Positions 40,434-54,317 of a DNA stretch of 64,000 nt are shown here, in pieces. Numbering within the stretch: position 1 is the first letter of the stretch; every line of letters starts with the position of its first letter. Source of the DNA: an uncultured Acetobacteraceae bacterium (GTDB lineage: Bacteria > Pseudomonadota > Alphaproteobacteria > Acetobacterales > Acetobacteraceae); NCBI GenBank assembly GCA_903907955.1, contig CAIVPZ010000041.1, forward strand, positions 186,001-250,000, written 5' to 3'. The notes beneath the pieces are model-generated. The model was not told the DNA's origin. It saw nothing but the letters and a program-made list of their open reading frames with translations, and did no database searches. Made by a program: the position numbers and the translations under genes.

Positions 40434-41465
40434 TCAGGCACGGGGGAGCCACCCGAACGCCAGCAGCGTGCCCGCCGTGAGCACGAGCCACAACAGGGAA
40501 GCCGGCAGGAACACTTTCCAGCCCAGCCGCATCAGCTGGTCATAACGGTAGCGCGGGAAGGTGCCGCGCACCCAGATAAACACGAACAGCAGGGCGCAGA
40601 TCTTCACGATCAGCCAGAACGGCCCGAGCTGCGGCAGCAGTCCGAACGGCCCGTACCAGCCCCCCAGGAACATGATGCTGGTCATGGTGCTCATCAGGAT
40701 CATGTTGGCGTATTCGCCGAGGAAGAACAGGCCGAACGCCATGCTGCTGTATTCGACGAAGAAGCCGGCGACGATCTCGCTCTCGCCTTCGGGGATGTCG
40801 AACGGTGCCCGGTTCGTTTCGGCGAGGGTCGAGATGAAGAACACCACGAACATCGGGAACAGCGGGAAGCAGAACCACACATGCTGCTGCGCGCGCACGA
40901 TCTCGGTCAGGTTCAGGCTGCCGGCGCAGAGCAGCACCGAGACGAGCACGAAACCCATGGAAACTTCGTAGCTGACCATCTGCGCCGCCGAGCGCAGCGC
41001 GCCGAGGAAGGCGTATTTCGAGTTGCTCGCCCAGCCCGCGATGACAATGCCGTAGACGCCCAGCGAGGAGATCGCGAACAGATACAGCACGCCCACATTG
41101 ATGTCGGCGATTGCCCAGCCATCGGCCACCGGCACCACCGCCCACGCAAGCATGGCCAGCGCGAAGGTCAGCATCGGTGCCAGCAGGAACAGCACGCGGT
41201 TGGCGCCGGCCGGGATGATGGTTTCCTTCAGCAGCATCTTGATGGCGTCGGCGAACGGCTGGAGCAGGCCAAACGGCCCGACCACGTTGGGGCCGCGGCG
41301 GAGCTGGATCGCGGCCAGCACCTTGCGCTCGGCATAGGTGAGGTAGGCAACCGCCGTCAGCAGCGGCGCCAGGATGGCCAGCGCCTTCAGCACCGTGAGC
41401 ACCAGGATGCCGGCCGGCGTGGCGAAGAATGCGCCCAGGAACGTCACGAGGGATGCTGGAATCAC
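40434..41465 (-). CDS. nuoH: NADH-quinone oxidoreductase subunit H
   Basis: 343 aa, eight TM helices, forms the quinone chamber with nuoB and nuo[31 protein letters not shown], and [20 protein letters not shown] carry the conserved charged loops. GTG at 41465 is taken as start, with GGAG eight bases before and four bases after the nuoG stop; longer in-frame codons upstream belong to nuoG in another frame. Confidence 0.95.
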   Translation of the reverse strand: MIPASLVTFLGAFFATPAGILVLTVLKALAILAPLLTAVAYLTYAERKVLAAIQLRRGPNVVGPFGLLQPFADAIKMLLKETIIPAGANRVLFLLAPMLTFALAMLAWAVVPVADGWAIADINVGVLYLFAISSLGVYGIVIAGWASNSKYAFLGALRSAAQMVSYEVSMGFVLVSVLLCAGSLNLTEIVRAQQHVWFCFPLFPMFVVFFISTLAETNRAPFDIPEGESEIVAGFFVEYSSMAFGLFFLGEYANMILMSTMTSIMFLGGWYGPFGLLPQLGPFWLIVKICALLFVFIWVRGTFPRYRYDQLMRLGWKVFLPASLLWLVLTAGTLLAFGWLPRA

Positions 41466-41469
41466 GTCG

Positions 41470-43542
41470 CTACTCCGCCGCCTGCACCGTCGCCGGCGCA
41501 TGGACCCGCGTGCACTCGGCCATGGTGGGGCTGGCACGGCTGATCGGGTCGGTCTGATAGTAGTTGGCGATCCACGGCGTGAAGGCATCGGCCTGCATGC
41601 AGTCGGGGTCGCCGGCGGGGCCGTGTCGGTCGCTGGCGGGGAAGCGCGGCAGGGCGTCGATGCGCGCGAACACCGGATTCACCTGCTCCAGCCGCGCCCG
41701 CAGCGCGTCGATGTCGTCGTAGGGCAGCGGGCAGCCGACATAGGCACTGAAGGCGCGCAGGATCTTCCAGTCCTCGCGCGCCTCGCCGGGGGGATACACC
41801 GCCAGCATGCCGCGCTGCACGCGGCCTTCGGTGTTCACGTAGGTGCCGTTCTTTTCGGTATAGGCGGCAGCGGGCAGGATCACGTCGGCGCGGGCGGCGC
41901 CGCGGTCGCCGTGGCTGCCCTGATAGATGACGAAGGTGTCGGGGCCGATGGCGGCGGTGTCGAACTCGTCGGCACCCAGCAGCCACAGCACGTCCACCCC
42001 GCCGCGCAGCATTCCGGCCAGCTTTTTGCCGCCCTGGCCGGGCAGGAAGCCGAGATCGAGCGCGCCGACCCGTGCCGCTGCGGTTTGCAGCACGTTGAAG
42101 CCGTGCCATTCCGGCGACAACATGCCGGTGGCGGCGGCGAGCTTCCAGCAGGCGGCCAGCACCGCGGCGCCGTCCGGCCGCGCCAGCGCGGCCTGGCCCA
42201 GGATGAGCATCGGCTTGGTCGCCTTCGTCAGCGTGTCGGCGAAGCGGTGCCGGCCGCGCAACAGGGCGGCGATCGCCTCGGGCCCATCGCCGATTCTTTC
42301 GGCATCATAGGTCAGGTTCGCTTCCGGCCCGATCAGCGCGATCGGCATATGGGTCTGCAGCCAGCGCTTGCGGATGCGGGCGTTGATCAGCGGCGCCTCA
42401 TGACGCGGGTTGCTGCCGATGATCAGCAGGGCACTCGCCGTCTCAATGCCGGCGATCGAGGTATTGAACGTATAGAAGTCGCGCTGCGCGGCATCGGCAT
42501 GCGCACCGTCCTGGCGGCAGTCGAGACTGGTCGAGCCGAGCGCCGTCATCAGGTCCTTCAGCGCCAGCATGCTCTCGGCATCCGCCAGATTGCCGGCGAC
42601 GGCGCCGATGCGGCTGCCATCAAGCCCCATCAGCTTCGCCTCGATGGCGGCGAAGGCGTCCGGCCAGGAGCTTCGTTGCAGCTTGCCGGCACGGCGCACC
42701 CAGCAACTGTCCAGCCGCCGGCGCTTCAGCCCATCGATGGAAAAGCGGCCTTTGTCGGCCAGCCATTCCTCGTTGACGTCCTCGTTGAGGCGCGGCAGTA
42801 CGCGCAGCACCTCGGAGCCGCGGCTGTCCACCCGGATGTTGGTGCCGACGGCATCCAGCACATCCACGCTGTCGGTTTTCTTCAGTTCCCATGGCCGCGC
42901 CACGAAGGCGTACGGCCTGGAGGTCAGCGCGCCGACCGGACAGATGTCGATCAGGTTGCCGGAAAGCTCCGAGGACAGCGCGCGCTCGACATAGGTGCCC
43001 ACTTCCATGCTCTCGCCGCGGGCGGTGGCGCCGAGTTCGGCAACGCCGGCGATCTCGGTGGAGAAACGGATGCAGCGCGTGCAGTGGATGCAGCGCGTCA
43101 TCGTGGTCTTCACCAGCGGGCCGAGATTCTTGTCGCGCACGGCGCGCTTGTTCTCGGCATAGCGCGAATGGTCCAGGCCGTAGCCAACAGCCTGGTCCTG
43201 CAGGTCGCACTCGCCGCCCTGGTCGCAGATCGGGCAGTCCAGCGGGTGGTTGATCAGCAGGAATTCCATCACCCCACGGCGCGCCGCGCGCACCATCGGC
43301 GAATCGGTGTGCACGACCATGCCGTCGGCCACCGGATAGGCGCAGGAGGCCCACGGCTTGGGCGGCGCCTTCTCGATTTCCACCAGGCACATGCGGCAGT
43401 TGCCGGCGACCGTCAGGCGCTCGTGGTAGCAGAAGCGCGGGACTTCCTTGCCCGCTGCCTCGCAGGCCTGCAGCACGTTGGAGCCGTTCGGAACCTCGAC
43501 TTCGATGCCGTCGACGGTGACCTTCGCGGTGTTCTTTGCCAT
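41470..43542 (-). CDS. nuoG: NADH-quinone oxidoreductase subunit G
   Basis: 690 aa. N-terminal 2Fe-2S domain ([19 protein letters not shown]), then His-Cys3 and 4Fe-4S ligands in [14 protein letters not shown] and [10 protein letters not shown], then a molybdopterin oxidoreductase-like domain that here has no cofactor role. [14 protein letters not shown] is typical. It carries clusters N1b, N4 and N5 in the electron path from FMN. Four bases separate it from nuoF and from nuoH. Confidence 0.96.
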   Translation of the reverse strand: MAKNTAKVTVDGIEVEVPNGSNVLQACEAAGKEVPRFCYHERLTVAGNCRMCLVEIEKAPPKPWASCAYPVADGMVVHTDSPMVRAARRGVMEFLLINHPLDCPICDQGGECDLQDQAVGYGLDHSRYAENKRAVRDKNLGPLVKTTMTRCIHCTRCIRFSTEIAGVAELGATARGESMEVGTYVERALSSELSGNLIDICPVGALTSRPYAFVARPWELKKTDSVDVLDAVGTNIRVDSRGSEVLRVLPRLNEDVNEEWLADKGRFSIDGLKRRRLDSCWVRRAGKLQRSSWPDAFAAIEAKLMGLDGSRIGAVAGNLADAESMLALKDLMTALGSTSLDCRQDGAHADAAQRDFYTFNTSIAGIETASALLIIGSNPRHEAPLINARIRKRWLQTHMPIALIGPEANLTYDAERIGDGPEAIAALLRGRHRFADTLTKATKPMLILGQAALARPDGAAVLAACWKLAAATGMLSPEWHGFNVLQTAAARVGALDLGFLPGQGGKKLAGMLRGGVDVLWLLGADEFDTAAIGPDTFVIYQGSHGDRGAARADVILPAAAYTEKNGTYVNTEGRVQRGMLAVYPPGEAREDWKILRAFSAYVGCPLPYDDIDALRARLEQVNPVFARIDALPRFPASDRHGPAGDPDCMQADAFTPWIANYYQTDPISRASPTMAECTRVHAPATVQAAE

Positions 43543-43546
43543 GTGC

Positions 43547-44848
43547 CTATTCCGCCGCCATGCGGCCCACCGCGGCGCGGCTGGACTTGTACTGGGCGAT
43601 CCGCTGCTCCAGCACCGGGCGGAAATGCCGGATCAGCCCCTGCACCGGCCAGGCCGCGGCGTCGCCGAGGGCGCAGATCGTGTGGCCTTCCACCTGGCGC
43701 GTCACCTGCTCCAGCGTGTCGATTTCCGCCGGTTCGGCGCGGCCCTCCACCATGCGGTTCATCACCCGCATCATCCAGCCGGTGCCTTCGCGGCAGGGTG
43801 TGCACTGGCCGCAGCTTTCGTGCTTGTAGAACGCCGACAGGCGGGCGATCGCGCGGATGATGTCGGTGGATTTGTCCATCACGATCACCGCGGCGGTGCC
43901 CAGGCCCGACTTCACGTCGCGCAGGCTGTCGAAGTCCATCAGCACGGTGTCGCAGGTGCTCCTGGGAAGCATCGGCACGCTGGAGCCGCCGGGGATGACC
44001 GCCAGCAGGTTGTCCCAGCCGCCGCGCACGCCGCCGGCATAGGTGTCGATCAGTTCGCGCAACGGGATGCCGAGTTCTTCCTCCACGTTGCACGGCTTGT
44101 TGACGTGCCCGGAAATGCAGAACAGCTTGGTTCCGGCGTTCTTCGGCCGGCCGAGGGCGGAAAACCAGGCGGCGCCGCGGCGCAGGATGGTCGGCACGAC
44201 GGCGATGCTCTCGACGTTGTTCACCGTGGTCGGGCAGCCGTACAGCCCCACCCCGGCCGGGAAGGGCGGCTTCAGCCGCGGCATGCCCTTCTTGCCCTCG
44301 AGGCTGTTCAGCAGCGCCGTTTCCTCGCCGCAGATATACGCCCCCGCGCCGCGATGGACATGCAGGTCGAACTGCCAGCCGGAGCCGCAGGCATCGCGGC
44401 CGATCAGGCCGGCCGCATAGGCCTCGTCGATGGCGCGCTGCAGCGCCGCAGCCTCGTTATAGAACTCGCCGCGGATGTAGATGTAGCTGACATGCGCCCG
44501 CATGGCGAAGGCGGCGATCAGGCATCCCTCGATCAGCGTGTGCGGATCGTGGCGGATGATGTCGCGGTCCTTGCAGGTGCCGGGCTCGGATTCGTCGGCG
44601 TTCACCACCAGGTAGTGCGGCCGCGTGCCGATTTCCTTCGGCATGAACGACCATTTCAACCCGGTCGGAAAGCCGGCACCGCCGCGGCCGCGCAGGCCGG
44701 ACGTCTTGATCACGTCCACAATGGAGTCGTGGCCACGGGCGAGGATTTCGGCGGTGCCGTCCCAGGCCCCGCGCGCCCGCGCGCCCTTCAGGAACGGATC
44801 ATGCAGCCCATAGAGGTTGGTGAAGATGCGATCCTGGTCGCTCAGCAT
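43547..44848 (-). CDS. nuoF: NADH-quinone oxidoreductase subunit F
   Basis: 433 aa NADH- and FMN-binding subunit. [16 protein letters not shown] is the FMN/NADH glycine loop, [15 protein letters not shown] binds flavin, and the N3 4Fe-4S ligands sit in [12 protein letters not shown] plus a later Cys ([15 protein letters not shown]). Site of hydride entry to complex I. Starts four bases after nuoE. Confidence 0.97.
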   Translation of the reverse strand: MLSDQDRIFTNLYGLHDPFLKGARARGAWDGTAEILARGHDSIVDVIKTSGLRGRGGAGFPTGLKWSFMPKEIGTRPHYLVVNADESEPGTCKDRDIIRHDPHTLIEGCLIAAFAMRAHVSYIYIRGEFYNEAAALQRAIDEAYAAGLIGRDACGSGWQFDLHVHRGAGAYICGEETALLNSLEGKKGMPRLKPPFPAGVGLYGCPTTVNNVESIAVVPTILRRGAAWFSALGRPKNAGTKLFCISGHVNKPCNVEEELGIPLRELIDTYAGGVRGGWDNLLAVIPGGSSVPMLPRSTCDTVLMDFDSLRDVKSGLGTAAVIVMDKSTDIIRAIARLSAFYKHESCGQCTPCREGTGWMMRVMNRMVEGRAEPAEIDTLEQVTRQVEGHTICALGDAAAWPVQGLIRHFRPVLEQRIAQYKSSRAAVGRMAAE

Positions 44849-44852
44849 CCGC

Positions 44853-45512
44853 CTACTCCGCCGGCTCGAAGGAAAGCGAGGTCAGCGTGGCCGGACCACC
44901 CTCCGGGGCCGATGTCTGCCGCCCCTTGACCGAGCCGGGAGGCGGTGTCTCGCCGCGCTTCAGCGCCGCCAGCAGGCGCTCGGTGCTTTCGGCGTCCATG
45001 TCCTCGTAGAAATCGTCGTTCACCTGCAGGACCGGCGCGTTCACGCAGGCGCCGAGGCACTCAACCTCGGTCATCGTGAACATCCCGTCCGCGCTGGTCT
45101 CCTTCCAGTCCTTGATGCCGGTGGCGCGGCGGCAGGCGTGCACCACCTCCTCCGAGCCGCGCAGCCAGCACGGCGTGGTGGTACAGACCTGCAGGTGGTA
45201 CTTGCCGACCGGACTGGTGTTGAACATCAGGTAGAAGGTGGCGACCTCGTAGACGCGGATCGGCGCGACGCCGACCCGGCGGGCGATTTCGTCCATGGCC
45301 ACGATCGGCACCCAGGCGCTGCCGGTGACGCGGCCCATCTGCCGTTGCGCAAGGTCGAGCAGCGGCAGCATCGCGCTGGCCGGCTGGCCCGCCGGGTATT
45401 TGGCGAAAATCACGGCGATCCGGGCTTCGCTCTCGGCGTCAAAGCTGAAGCTGTCCGGTGCCGCCCCCTGCCTGGCCATCACGGGTGCGGCTCCATCGGT
45501 TGCTGCTGCCAT
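44853..45512 (-). CDS. nuoE: NADH-quinone oxidoreductase subunit E
   Basis: 219 aa thioredoxin-like 2Fe-2S (N1a) protein. Ligands are the Cys pairs in [10 protein letters not shown] and [28 protein letters not shown] is diagnostic. The C-terminus carries a ~30-residue Pro/Gly/Thr-rich extension common in alphaproteobacteria. Three bases separate it from the nuoD stop. Confidence 0.95.
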   Translation of the reverse strand: MAAATDGAAPVMARQGAAPDSFSFDAESEARIAVIFAKYPAGQPASAMLPLLDLAQRQMGRVTGSAWVPIVAMDEIARRVGVAPIRVYEVATFYLMFNTSPVGKYHLQVCTTTPCWLRGSEEVVHACRRATGIKDWKETSADGMFTMTEVECLGACVNAPVLQVNDDFYEDMDAESTERLLAALKRGETPPPGSVKGRQTSAPEGGPATLTSLSFEPAE

Positions 45513-45515
45513 GTC

Positions 45516-46718
45516 CTACCTGTCGATCTCGCCGAACACGACGTCCAGCGATCCAATGATCGCGCAGCAATCGGCCAGCATGTGTCGCTTCGTCAGCAGG
45601 TTCAGCGCCTGCAGGTGCGCGAACCCGGTCGCGCGTATCTTGCAGCGATAGGGGCGGTTGCTGCCGTCGGCCACCAGGTAGACGCCGAACTCGCCCTTCG
45701 GCGTTTCCACCACTGTGTAGGTGGCGCCGGCCGGCACGTGGAAGCCTTCGGTGTAGAGCTTGAAATGATGGATCAGGGCTTCCATCGACTGCTTCATCTC
45801 GGCGCGCGGTGGCGGCGTGAACTTGCGGTCCTGCACCTTCACCGGCCCCGGCTTCATCTGCGCCAGGCACTGGCGGATGATATTGACGCTCTCGCGGATC
45901 TCCCAGACCCGCACCAGGTAGCGGTCGTAGCTGTCGCCGTTGCGTCCCACCGGCACCTTGAAGTCCAGCCGCTCATACATTTCGTAGGGCTGGGCGCGCC
46001 GCAGGTCCCACGGCACCCCGGAGGCGCGCAGCGGCGGCCCCGAGAAGCCCCAGGCCAGCGCCGTCTCGGCGTCGATCACGCCGATATCCACGGTGCGCTG
46101 CTTCCAGATGCGGTTTTCCGTCAGCAATTGTTCCAGATCGTCGATGAACTGGGGAAACGTCTCGGCCCACTCGGCGATCCGCGCCTCCAGCCCGGCCGGC
46201 AGGTCTTTTGCCACCCCGCCCGGGCGGAAGTAGTTGGCATGGAACCGCGCTCCGGAGGCGGCCTCATAGAACTCCATCAGCTTCTCGCGTTCCTCGAACC
46301 CCCACAGCGCCGGCGTGATGGCACCGACGTCGAGCGCGTAGGTCGTGACGTTGAGCAGATGGTTCAGCACCCGGGTGATCTCGGAGAACAGCGTGCGGAT
46401 CCACTTGGCACGCTCGGGCGCCTCGATGCCCAGCAGCTTTTCGACGGCGAGCGCGAAAGCGTGTTCCTGCGACATCGGGCTGGTGTAGTCCAGCCGGTCG
46501 AAATACGGCGTCGCCTGGATGTAGCTTTTGTATTCGATCAGCTTCTCGGTGCCGCGATGCAGCAGGCCGATATGCGGATCGGCACGCTCGACCACCTCGC
46601 CATCCAACTGCAGGATCAGCCGCAACACGCCATGCGCGGACGGGTGCTGCGGGCCGAAATTCAGCTTATGGCCGTCGAATTCCACCTCGCGTGTCGCCGC
46701 CGCCTCGGTGTCGGTCAC
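45516..46718 (-). CDS. nuoD: NADH-quinone oxidoreductase subunit D
   Basis: 400 aa 49-kDa homologue, related to NiFe hydrogenase large subunits, forming the quinone site. [45 protein letters not shown] and the C-terminal [16 protein letters not shown] are invariant blocks. GTG start overlaps the nuoC stop as GTGA. NuoC and NuoD are separate genes, not fused as in E. coli. Confidence 0.97.
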   Translation of the reverse strand: MTDTEAAATREVEFDGHKLNFGPQHPSAHGVLRLILQLDGEVVERADPHIGLLHRGTEKLIEYKSYIQATPYFDRLDYTSPMSQEHAFALAVEKLLGIEAPERAKWIRTLFSEITRVLNHLLNVTTYALDVGAITPALWGFEEREKLMEFYEAASGARFHANYFRPGGVAKDLPAGLEARIAEWAETFPQFIDDLEQLLTENRIWKQRTVDIGVIDAETALAWGFSGPPLRASGVPWDLRRAQPYEMYERLDFKVPVGRNGDSYDRYLVRVWEIRESVNIIRQCLAQMKPGPVKVQDRKFTPPPRAEMKQSMEALIHHFKLYTEGFHVPAGATYTVVETPKGEFGVYLVADGSNRPYRCKIRATGFAHLQALNLLTKRHMLADCCAIIGSLDVVFGEIDR

Positions 46719-47356
46719 GGTGCGCCCTCCGCCGCGCGGTTGGTGCGCGCTTTCTCGTCACCTGGCAGCGTCGTCATCGCCTCCCACGGCGAGAGGAAAT
46801 CGAAATTGCGGAAATCCTGGGTCAGCCGCACCGGCTCGTGGACCACCTGTTGGCGTTCCTCGTCGTAGCGGACCTCGACATACCCGGTGAGCGGAAAATC
46901 CTTGCGCAGCGGGTGACCGTCAAAACCATAGTCGGTGAGGATGCGGCGCAGGTCGGGCTGGCCGTCGAAGGCGATGCCGAACAGGTCCCAGGTTTCGCGT
47001 TCCCACCAGGTCGCCGCCGGCCAGACGGTCCAGACCGACGGCACCGGGTGCCGCTCGTCGGTGGTCACGATAACCCGCAGGCGTTGGTTCAGCGCCACCG
47101 ACAGCAGATTGTAGACCACGTCGAAGCGCTCGGCGCGCTCCGGCCAGTCCACGCCACAGATGTCCATGCACTGCGCGAAGGCGAAGCGCGGATCATCGTG
47201 CAGCACGGTCATCAGTGCCATCAGATGCTCACGCGTGGCGAGCACCACGACCTCGTCCTTCTCCATGGCGGAGCGGATGACACCCGGCAGCGACGCAACC
47301 CGCTCCAGCAGGAGGGGGGACGCGTCCGGCGTTTGCAGGCGCGGTGTCTCAGCCAC
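46715..47356 (-). CDS. nuoC: NADH-quinone oxidoreductase subunit C
   Basis: 213 aa 30-kDa homologue. [41 protein letters not shown]-type block ending [19 protein letters not shown], and [20 protein letters not shown] at 47356 overlaps nuoB by eight bases and is the first start giving a family-like N-terminus; upstream in-frame codons are nuoB in another frame. Confidence 0.94.
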   Translation of the reverse strand: MAETPRLQTPDASPLLLERVASLPGVIRSAMEKDEVVVLATREHLMALMTVLHDDPRFAFAQCMDICGVDWPERAERFDVVYNLLSVALNQRLRVIVTTDERHPVPSVWTVWPAATWWERETWDLFGIAFDGQPDLRRILTDYGFDGHPLRKDFPLTGYVEVRYDEERQQVVHEPVRLTQDFRNFDFLSPWEAMTTLPGDEKARTNRAAEGAP

Positions 47357-47924
47357 GGAGGATGGTCCCGGTGCGGCGAATTTTCTTCTGCAACTGCATG
47401 ATCCCGTACACCAGCGCCTCGGCGGTGGGCGGGCAACCCGGAACATAAATATCAACCGGCACAATCCGGTCGCAGCCGCGCACCACGGCGTAGGAGTAGT
47501 GGTAATAGCCGCCGCCATTGGCGCAACTGCCCATGCTGATGACCCAGCGCGGCTCGGGCATCTGATCGTACACCTTGCGCAGGGCAGGGGCCATCTTGTT
47601 GGTCAGCGTGCCCGCCACGATCATCACATCGCTTTGCCGGGGGGAGGGGCGAGGAATGATGCCCAGGCGGTCGAGGTCGTAGCGCGGCATGTAGGCGTGG
47701 ATCATCTCGATGGCACAACAGGCAAGGCCGAAGGTCATCGGCCACAGGCTGCCGGTGCGCGCCCAGTTGACCACCTTGTCGAGATTCGCCACCACGAAGC
47801 CCTTGTTGTCGATCTCGCCGGTGATGCCCTTGATCACCGCATCCTGGGCAGGGCCCGGCGGCAGCACCTCGTTGGGGTTGAGCCCGGCGAGCGGGGGGAT
47901 GCCTTGGATTGTATCGGGGCTCAC
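47349..47924 (-). CDS. nuoB: NADH-quinone oxidoreductase subunit B
   Basis: 191 aa subunit holding the terminal 4Fe-4S cluster N2. Ligands: tandem Cys in [10 protein letters not shown], Cys in GSCANGGG, and Cys in [13 protein letters not shown] at 47924 has GGGAG eight bases before and follows the nuoA stop by four bases. Reduces ubiquinone at the interface with nuoD and nuoH. Confidence 0.96.
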   Translation of the reverse strand: MSPDTIQGIPPLAGLNPNEVLPPGPAQDAVIKGITGEIDNKGFVVANLDKVVNWARTGSLWPMTFGLACCAIEMIHAYMPRYDLDRLGIIPRPSPRQSDVMIVAGTLTNKMAPALRKVYDQMPEPRWVISMGSCANGGGYYHYSYAVVRGCDRIVPVDIYVPGCPPTAEALVYGIMQLQKKIRRTGTILRG

Positions 47925-47928
47925 GTCG

Positions 47929-48294
47929 TCACTCCCATTCCAGGGCGCCCTTGCACCATTCATAGATGAAGCCGACCGTCAGCACGCCCAGGAAGCCCAG
48001 CATGGACAGGAAGCCGAACAGCCCGGTGTCCGACAGGCTGACCGCCCAGGGAAACAGGAAGGCGACCTCGAGGTCGAAGATGATGAACAGGATGGCGACC
48101 AGGTAGAATCGCACATCGAAGCGGCGGCGCGCGTCCTCGAACGGTTCGAAGCCGCATTCATAGGCCGACAGCTTCTCGGGATAGGGATTCTGGCGGGCGA
48201 GGATGAGCGCCGACCCAACCATCGAGACGGCGATCAGGGCGGCAATCCCGATGAACACCAGTACCGGGAAATAGTCGGCCAGGAGAGGCGCCAT
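47929..48294 (-). CDS. nuoA: NADH-quinone oxidoreductase subunit A
   Basis: 121 aa, three TM helices; the loop [19 protein letters not shown] holds the conserved Cys that senses active/deactive transition, and [15 protein letters not shown] the acidic TM2. First gene of the operon; AAGGAA lies about six bases before ATG. About 190 bases separate it from tRNA-Asp upstream, including a possible promoter at 48435-48466. Confidence 0.96.
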   Translation of the reverse strand: MAPLLADYFPVLVFIGIAALIAVSMVGSALILARQNPYPEKLSAYECGFEPFEDARRRFDVRFYLVAILFIIFDLEVAFLFPWAVSLSDTGLFGFLSMLGFLGVLTVGFIYEWCKGALEWE

Positions 48295-48434
48295 TGTCCA
48301 TTCCTTATGGTGCGCCTGCTTGTTGGTCCGCCCGGCTCACGACCGAACAGGCAGCGAGGTCTTGTTCCTCCCCGCAGGGCAGGCGGACTTTAACCGGAAC
48401 GGGTCCGCGCTGCATAGGGGCGGCGGGGATACGG

Positions 48435-48466
48435 ATTGTATTCGGGGGGGCGCGCAGCCAGGTCAA
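48435..48466 (-). promoter_or_regulatory. Possible promoter of the nuo operon
   Basis: On the minus strand TTGACC (48466-48461) and TACAAT (48440-48435) are near consensus but 20 bases apart; GAATAC at 17 bases is an alternative -10. It would give an untranslated leader of about 130 bases before nuoA. The spacer is almost all G/C. Confidence 0.3.
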
Positions 48467-48484
48467 CCCACAAGGGGGTGACGC

Positions 48485-48561
<77 letters not shown>

Positions 48562-48665
48562 AGCAGCGAGGGGGCGGGATGTAAAGCGGCCGGGAGGAGG
48601 CGTCAAGCGGGGGCAGGCAATTAAACCGCCGCTTCGCGCCTGGCCTGCCGCTCTCCGGGGGGGAA

Positions 48666-48737
48666 TGGGCGGTGACGGGTTCGAACCGCCGACCCTCTCG
48701 GTGTAAACGAGACGCTCTACCGCTGAGCTAACCGCCC
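48666..48737 (-). tRNA. tRNA-Val (anticodon TAC)
   Basis: Acceptor GGGCGGT/ACCGCCC, D arm GCTCAGCGGTAGAGC, anticodon loop TTTACAC in stem TCTCG/CGAGA, T loop GTTCGAAC. Discriminator A, no encoded CCA. Lies 24 bases after the HU gene end, likely same transcript region. Confidence 0.95.
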
Positions 48738-48761
48738 GCCGGAGGAAGTGCGCTGCCGTCT

Positions 48762-49052
48762 CTATGCGTCGGCGTCGTCGGCCCCGACAGCGTCCTTCAG
48801 TGCCTTGCCGGCCTTGAACTTCACCGAGGTGGACTCGCCGATCTGGATCTGCTCGCCGGTTCGCGGATTGCGTCCGGTCGAGGCCTTGCGCTTCACCGTC
48901 TCGAAGGTGCCGAACCCGACCAGGCGCACCTCGCCGCTGTCCTTCAGCCCCGCCTGGATCGCATCCAGCACGGCGTCCACCGCCTCGGCCGCCTTCCCGC
49001 GGGAAAGCTCCGCCGTGTCCGCAACCTTGGCGATGAGGTCCATCTTGTTCAC
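48762..49052 (-). CDS. hup: Nucleoid-associated protein HU
   Basis: 96 aa DNA-bending histone-like protein. VNKMDLIAKVADTAELSRGK opens, GFGTFETVKRKASTGRNPRT is the HU/IHF signature arm, and a short acidic tail (GADDADA) ends it. GTG 49052 has AGGGGAC about eight bases before; ATG at 49043 is a less likely start. A single HU gene next to lon, as in many alphaproteobacteria; HU is a known Lon substrate in E. coli. Confidence 0.94.
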   Translation of the reverse strand: MNKMDLIAKVADTAELSRGKAAEAVDAVLDAIQAGLKDSGEVRLVGFGTFETVKRKASTGRNPRTGEQIQIGESTSVKFKAGKALKDAVGADDADA

Positions 49053-49204
49053 TGCAAAGTCCCCTGCACTGGCGTTGCCACCCTGGCAACCCACGGCCAG
49101 GCGAGTCGCCGGCCGATGCGCAGGACACTAGAGGCCGGTTTTCCGCGCCGTCAACGAAACCTGTGCGGAGGACGGCAGAAATCCGCCGGTTTTCGCGCCC
49201 GGTC

Positions 49205-49246
49205 CCCAACAAAAGCACAACCCGCCCGGATTGCTCCGGGCGGGTT
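49205..49246 (-). terminator. Intrinsic terminator of lon
   Basis: Minus strand stem AACCCGCCCGGA / TCCGGGCGGGTT with a four-base loop (49246-49219), then GTGCTTTTGTTG. It begins 30 bases after the lon stop. Confidence 0.7.
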
Positions 49247-49276
49247 GGGGCAGGGGGGCGGACGGCGCCGCCCGGA

Positions 49277-51760
<2,484 letters not shown>

Positions 51761-51959
51761 CGGTGACCTCCTTCAGGACAGTCGGCACGCGACCCGCCCC
51801 GATCTCAGGCACGGGCCGCATCCCCCAGAAACCGCTGCATGCAACCGACTCGGCGGCAAACCCCGCCCGGCTGGAATTCGCGCCCGGATGAACAACCCGG
51901 ATATCGGCACGCCCCGAGCATGCCGCAAGACCTTTACCCTTCTATCAAGCACCGGCCCG

Positions 51960-51984
51960 GCGATTGCCGGCCAGCGGCAATCGC
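51960..51984 (-). terminator. Hairpin after clpX
   Basis: GCGATTGCCG and its exact complement around a five-base loop, starting 15 bases after the clpX stop on the minus strand. No T tract; partial terminator or processing stem between clpX and lon. Confidence 0.4.
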
Positions 51985-51999
51985 GTCAGGTCCGCCGCC

Positions 52000-53253
52000 T
52001 CAGGCGGTGCCCTCCGCCCGCTCCTTGCCGTAAAGGAACAGCGGGTTGGAGCGGGCTTCCGCCACCTCGCGGTTGATCACCACCTCCTCGACGCCATCCA
52101 GGCTCGGCAGGTCGAACATGGTGCCGAGCAGGATGCTCTCCATGATCGAGCGCAGGCCGCGCGCCCCGGTCTTGCGGGCGATCGCCCGCCTGGCCACCGA
52201 GCTGAGCGCGTCGTCGGTGAACGAGAGCTTGACACCCTCCATTTCGAACAGCCGCGCATACTGCTTGATCAGCGCGTTCTTCGGTTTGGTGAGGATTTCG
52301 GTGAGCGCCCCCTCGTCGAGGTCGTCCAGCGTCGCCACCACCGGCAGGCGGCCGATGAACTCGGGGATCAGGCCGAAGCGCAGCAGGTCCTCGGGTTCCA
52401 CCTCGCGCAGGATGGCGCCGGTGCGGCGTTCATCGGGGCTGCGCACCTCGGCGCCGAAGCCGACGCCCGAGCCCTTGCCGCGGGCGGCGATGATCTTTTC
52501 CAGCCCGGCGAAGGCGCCCCCACAGATGAACAGGATGTTGGTGGTGTCGACCTGCAGGAACTCCTGCTGCGGGTGCTTGCGCCCGCCCTGCGGCGGCACC
52601 GAGGCCACGGTGCCTTCCATGATCTTCAGCAGCGCCTGCTGCACACCCTCGCCGCTGACGTCGCGGGTGATCGAGGGGTTGTCGGACTTGCGGCTGATCT
52701 TGTCGACCTCGTCGATGTAGACGATGCCGCGCTGCGCCCGCTCGACGTTGTAGTCGGCCGATTGCAGCAGCTTGAGGATGATGTTCTCGACATCCTCGCC
52801 GACATAGCCGGCCTCGGTCAGTGTGGTCGCATCCGCCATGGTGAACGGCACATCCAGGATGCGGGCGAGTGTCTGCGCCAGCAGCGTCTTGCCGGAGCCG
52901 GTCGGCCCCAGCAGCAGGATGTTCGACTTGGCGATTTCGACGTCGTTGTTCTTGGCGCCGTGGGCCAGCCGCTTGTAGTGGTTGTGCACGGCCACGCTCA
53001 GCACCTTCTTGGCGTGCGCCTGGCCGATCACATAGTCGTCGAGAACCTTGCAGATCTCCTTGGGCGTCGGCACCCCATCGCGCGATTTCACCAGGTGCGT
53101 CTTGTGCTCCTCACGGATGATGTCCATGCAGAGTTCGACGCACTCATCGCAGATGAAGACGGTCGGCCCGGCGATCAGCTTGCGCACCTCGTGCTGCGAT
53201 TTGCCGCAGAACGAGCAGTAGAGGGTGTTCTTCGAGTCGGGCGACTTGCTCAT
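52000..53253 (-). CDS. clpX: ATP-dependent Clp protease ATPase subunit ClpX
   Basis: 417 aa AAA+ unfoldase. The N-terminal zinc-binding domain has Cys13, Cys16, Cys35 and Cys38 ([17 protein letters not shown]). Walker [19 protein letters not shown], Walker [10 protein letters not shown] and the ClpP-binding IGF-type loop ([11 protein letters not shown] lies just after) follow. Feeds substrates to ClpP encoded next to it; in alphaproteobacteria it governs cell-cycle proteolysis. AGGAG six to seven bases before ATG. Confidence 0.97.
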   Translation of the reverse strand: MSKSPDSKNTLYCSFCGKSQHEVRKLIAGPTVFICDECVELCMDIIREEHKTHLVKSRDGVPTPKEICKVLDDYVIGQAHAKKVLSVAVHNHYKRLAHGAKNNDVEIAKSNILLLGPTGSGKTLLAQTLARILDVPFTMADATTLTEAGYVGEDVENIILKLLQSADYNVERAQRGIVYIDEVDKISRKSDNPSITRDVSGEGVQQALLKIMEGTVASVPPQGGRKHPQQEFLQVDTTNILFICGGAFAGLEKIIAARGKGSGVGFGAEVRSPDERRTGAILREVEPEDLLRFGLIPEFIGRLPVVATLDDLDEGALTEILTKPKNALIKQYARLFEMEGVKLSFTDDALSSVARRAIARKTGARGLRSIMESILLGTMFDLPSLDGVEEVVINREVAEARSNPLFLYGKERAEGTA

Positions 53254-53472
53254 GAGCACTCCTGCCCCGGTCCGCCGGGGAAGCACGCCTGCCAATCTAC
53301 CCCCCGCCGCGGGACGGGGACAAGTCGCAGACAGATCAGCAGGTCCGCGGCCGTCGGCGACGGGCAACGCGGGTCGGCGTTGACGGTATGGGATCTACCT
53401 TAACAAGAAAATTATGCAAACCGCGGGCCACAATCTGGCGGCACCGCAGCACACATGGTCATCAACCCGGCT

Positions 53473-53507
53473 CCGGCGCAACCACCCGCACGGCAGGGTT
53501 GCGCCGG
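53473..53507 (-). terminator. Hairpin after clpP
   Basis: Perfect 11-base arms (CCGGCGCAACC at 53473-53483 and its complement at 53497-53507), 13-base loop, 27 bases past the clpP stop. No T tract. The rest of the 280-base clpP-clpX gap shows no gene. Confidence 0.45.
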
Positions 53508-53533
53508 CCGGCGAACAGGGCCGGGGGGACGGG

Positions 53534-54175
53534 TCAGGGCTTATCGGTCTCGGAGGGCAGCGGCCGGTTTTCCACCACTTCGTCCACCAGGCCGAAATCC
53601 CGGGCTTCCTCGGCGGAGAGATAGCTGTCGCGCTCCAGCTTGCGCTCGATCGCCTCGATCGGCTGGCCGGTGTGGCGGACATAGATTTCGTTCAGGCGCT
53701 TGCGCAGGGTGAGGATCTCGCGCGCCTGGATCTCGATGTCGGTGGCCTGACCCTGCGCCCCGCCGGATGGCTGGTGCACCATGATGCGCGAATTGGGCAG
53801 GGCGTACCGCTTGTCCTTTGCCCCGGCGGTGAGCAGAAGGCTGCCCATGGAAGCAGCCTGGCCGATGCACACCGTGCTGACCGGGCTGCGGATGTACTGC
53901 ATGGTGTCGTAGATCGCCAACCCGGCCGAGACCACGCCGCCCGGGCTGTTGATGTAGAACGAGATGTCCTTGGTCGGATTCTCGCTTTCCAGATACAGCA
54001 ACTGCGCGCAGATCAGGCTGCTGACCTGGTCGAACACGGCGCCGGTGAGGAAGATGATCCGCTGCTTCAGCAACAGCGAGTAGATGTCGTAGGCACGCTC
54101 GCCCCGCGCGGTCTGCTCGACCACCATCGGGACCAGCGTGTTGTTGTAGATCTCGACGGGATCGCGATCCCTCAT
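53534..54175 (-). CDS. clpP: ATP-dependent Clp protease proteolytic subunit
   Basis: 213 aa serine peptidase that forms the double-heptamer chamber. Catalytic Ser109 in [11 protein letters not shown], His134 in [10 protein letters not shown], and the Asp near residue 183. [11 protein letters not shown] and [17 protein letters not shown] are typical. ATG 54175 gives the expected short N-terminal loop ([12 protein letters not shown]); GGAAGG lies ten bases before. Downstream of tig and upstream of clpX, the usual order. Confidence 0.96.
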   Translation of the reverse strand: MRDRDPVEIYNNTLVPMVVEQTARGERAYDIYSLLLKQRIIFLTGAVFDQVSSLICAQLLYLESENPTKDISFYINSPGGVVSAGLAIYDTMQYIRSPVSTVCIGQAASMGSLLLTAGAKDKRYALPNSRIMVHQPSGGAQGQATDIEIQAREILTLRKRLNEIYVRHTGQPIEAIERKLERDSYLSAEEARDFGLVDEVVENRPLPSETDKP

Positions 54176-54317
54176 CTTGTCCGACCTTCCATGCGCCGGT
54201 CGGCCCCGCGAGGGGCCGCCAGTCTGCTCAATCCACAATCGCTGCGCCAACCAGCCGTCTCAGCCAGTGATCAAATAGGGGGCCGTGCCGCCGCTGCAAA
54301 GAGTGCCGTGGCGCCGT

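Noticed and set aside
51761-51959. Sigma-32 promoter before lon
   Set aside because: A CTTGAT hexamer is present but no CCCCAT-type -10 at the right distance was found.
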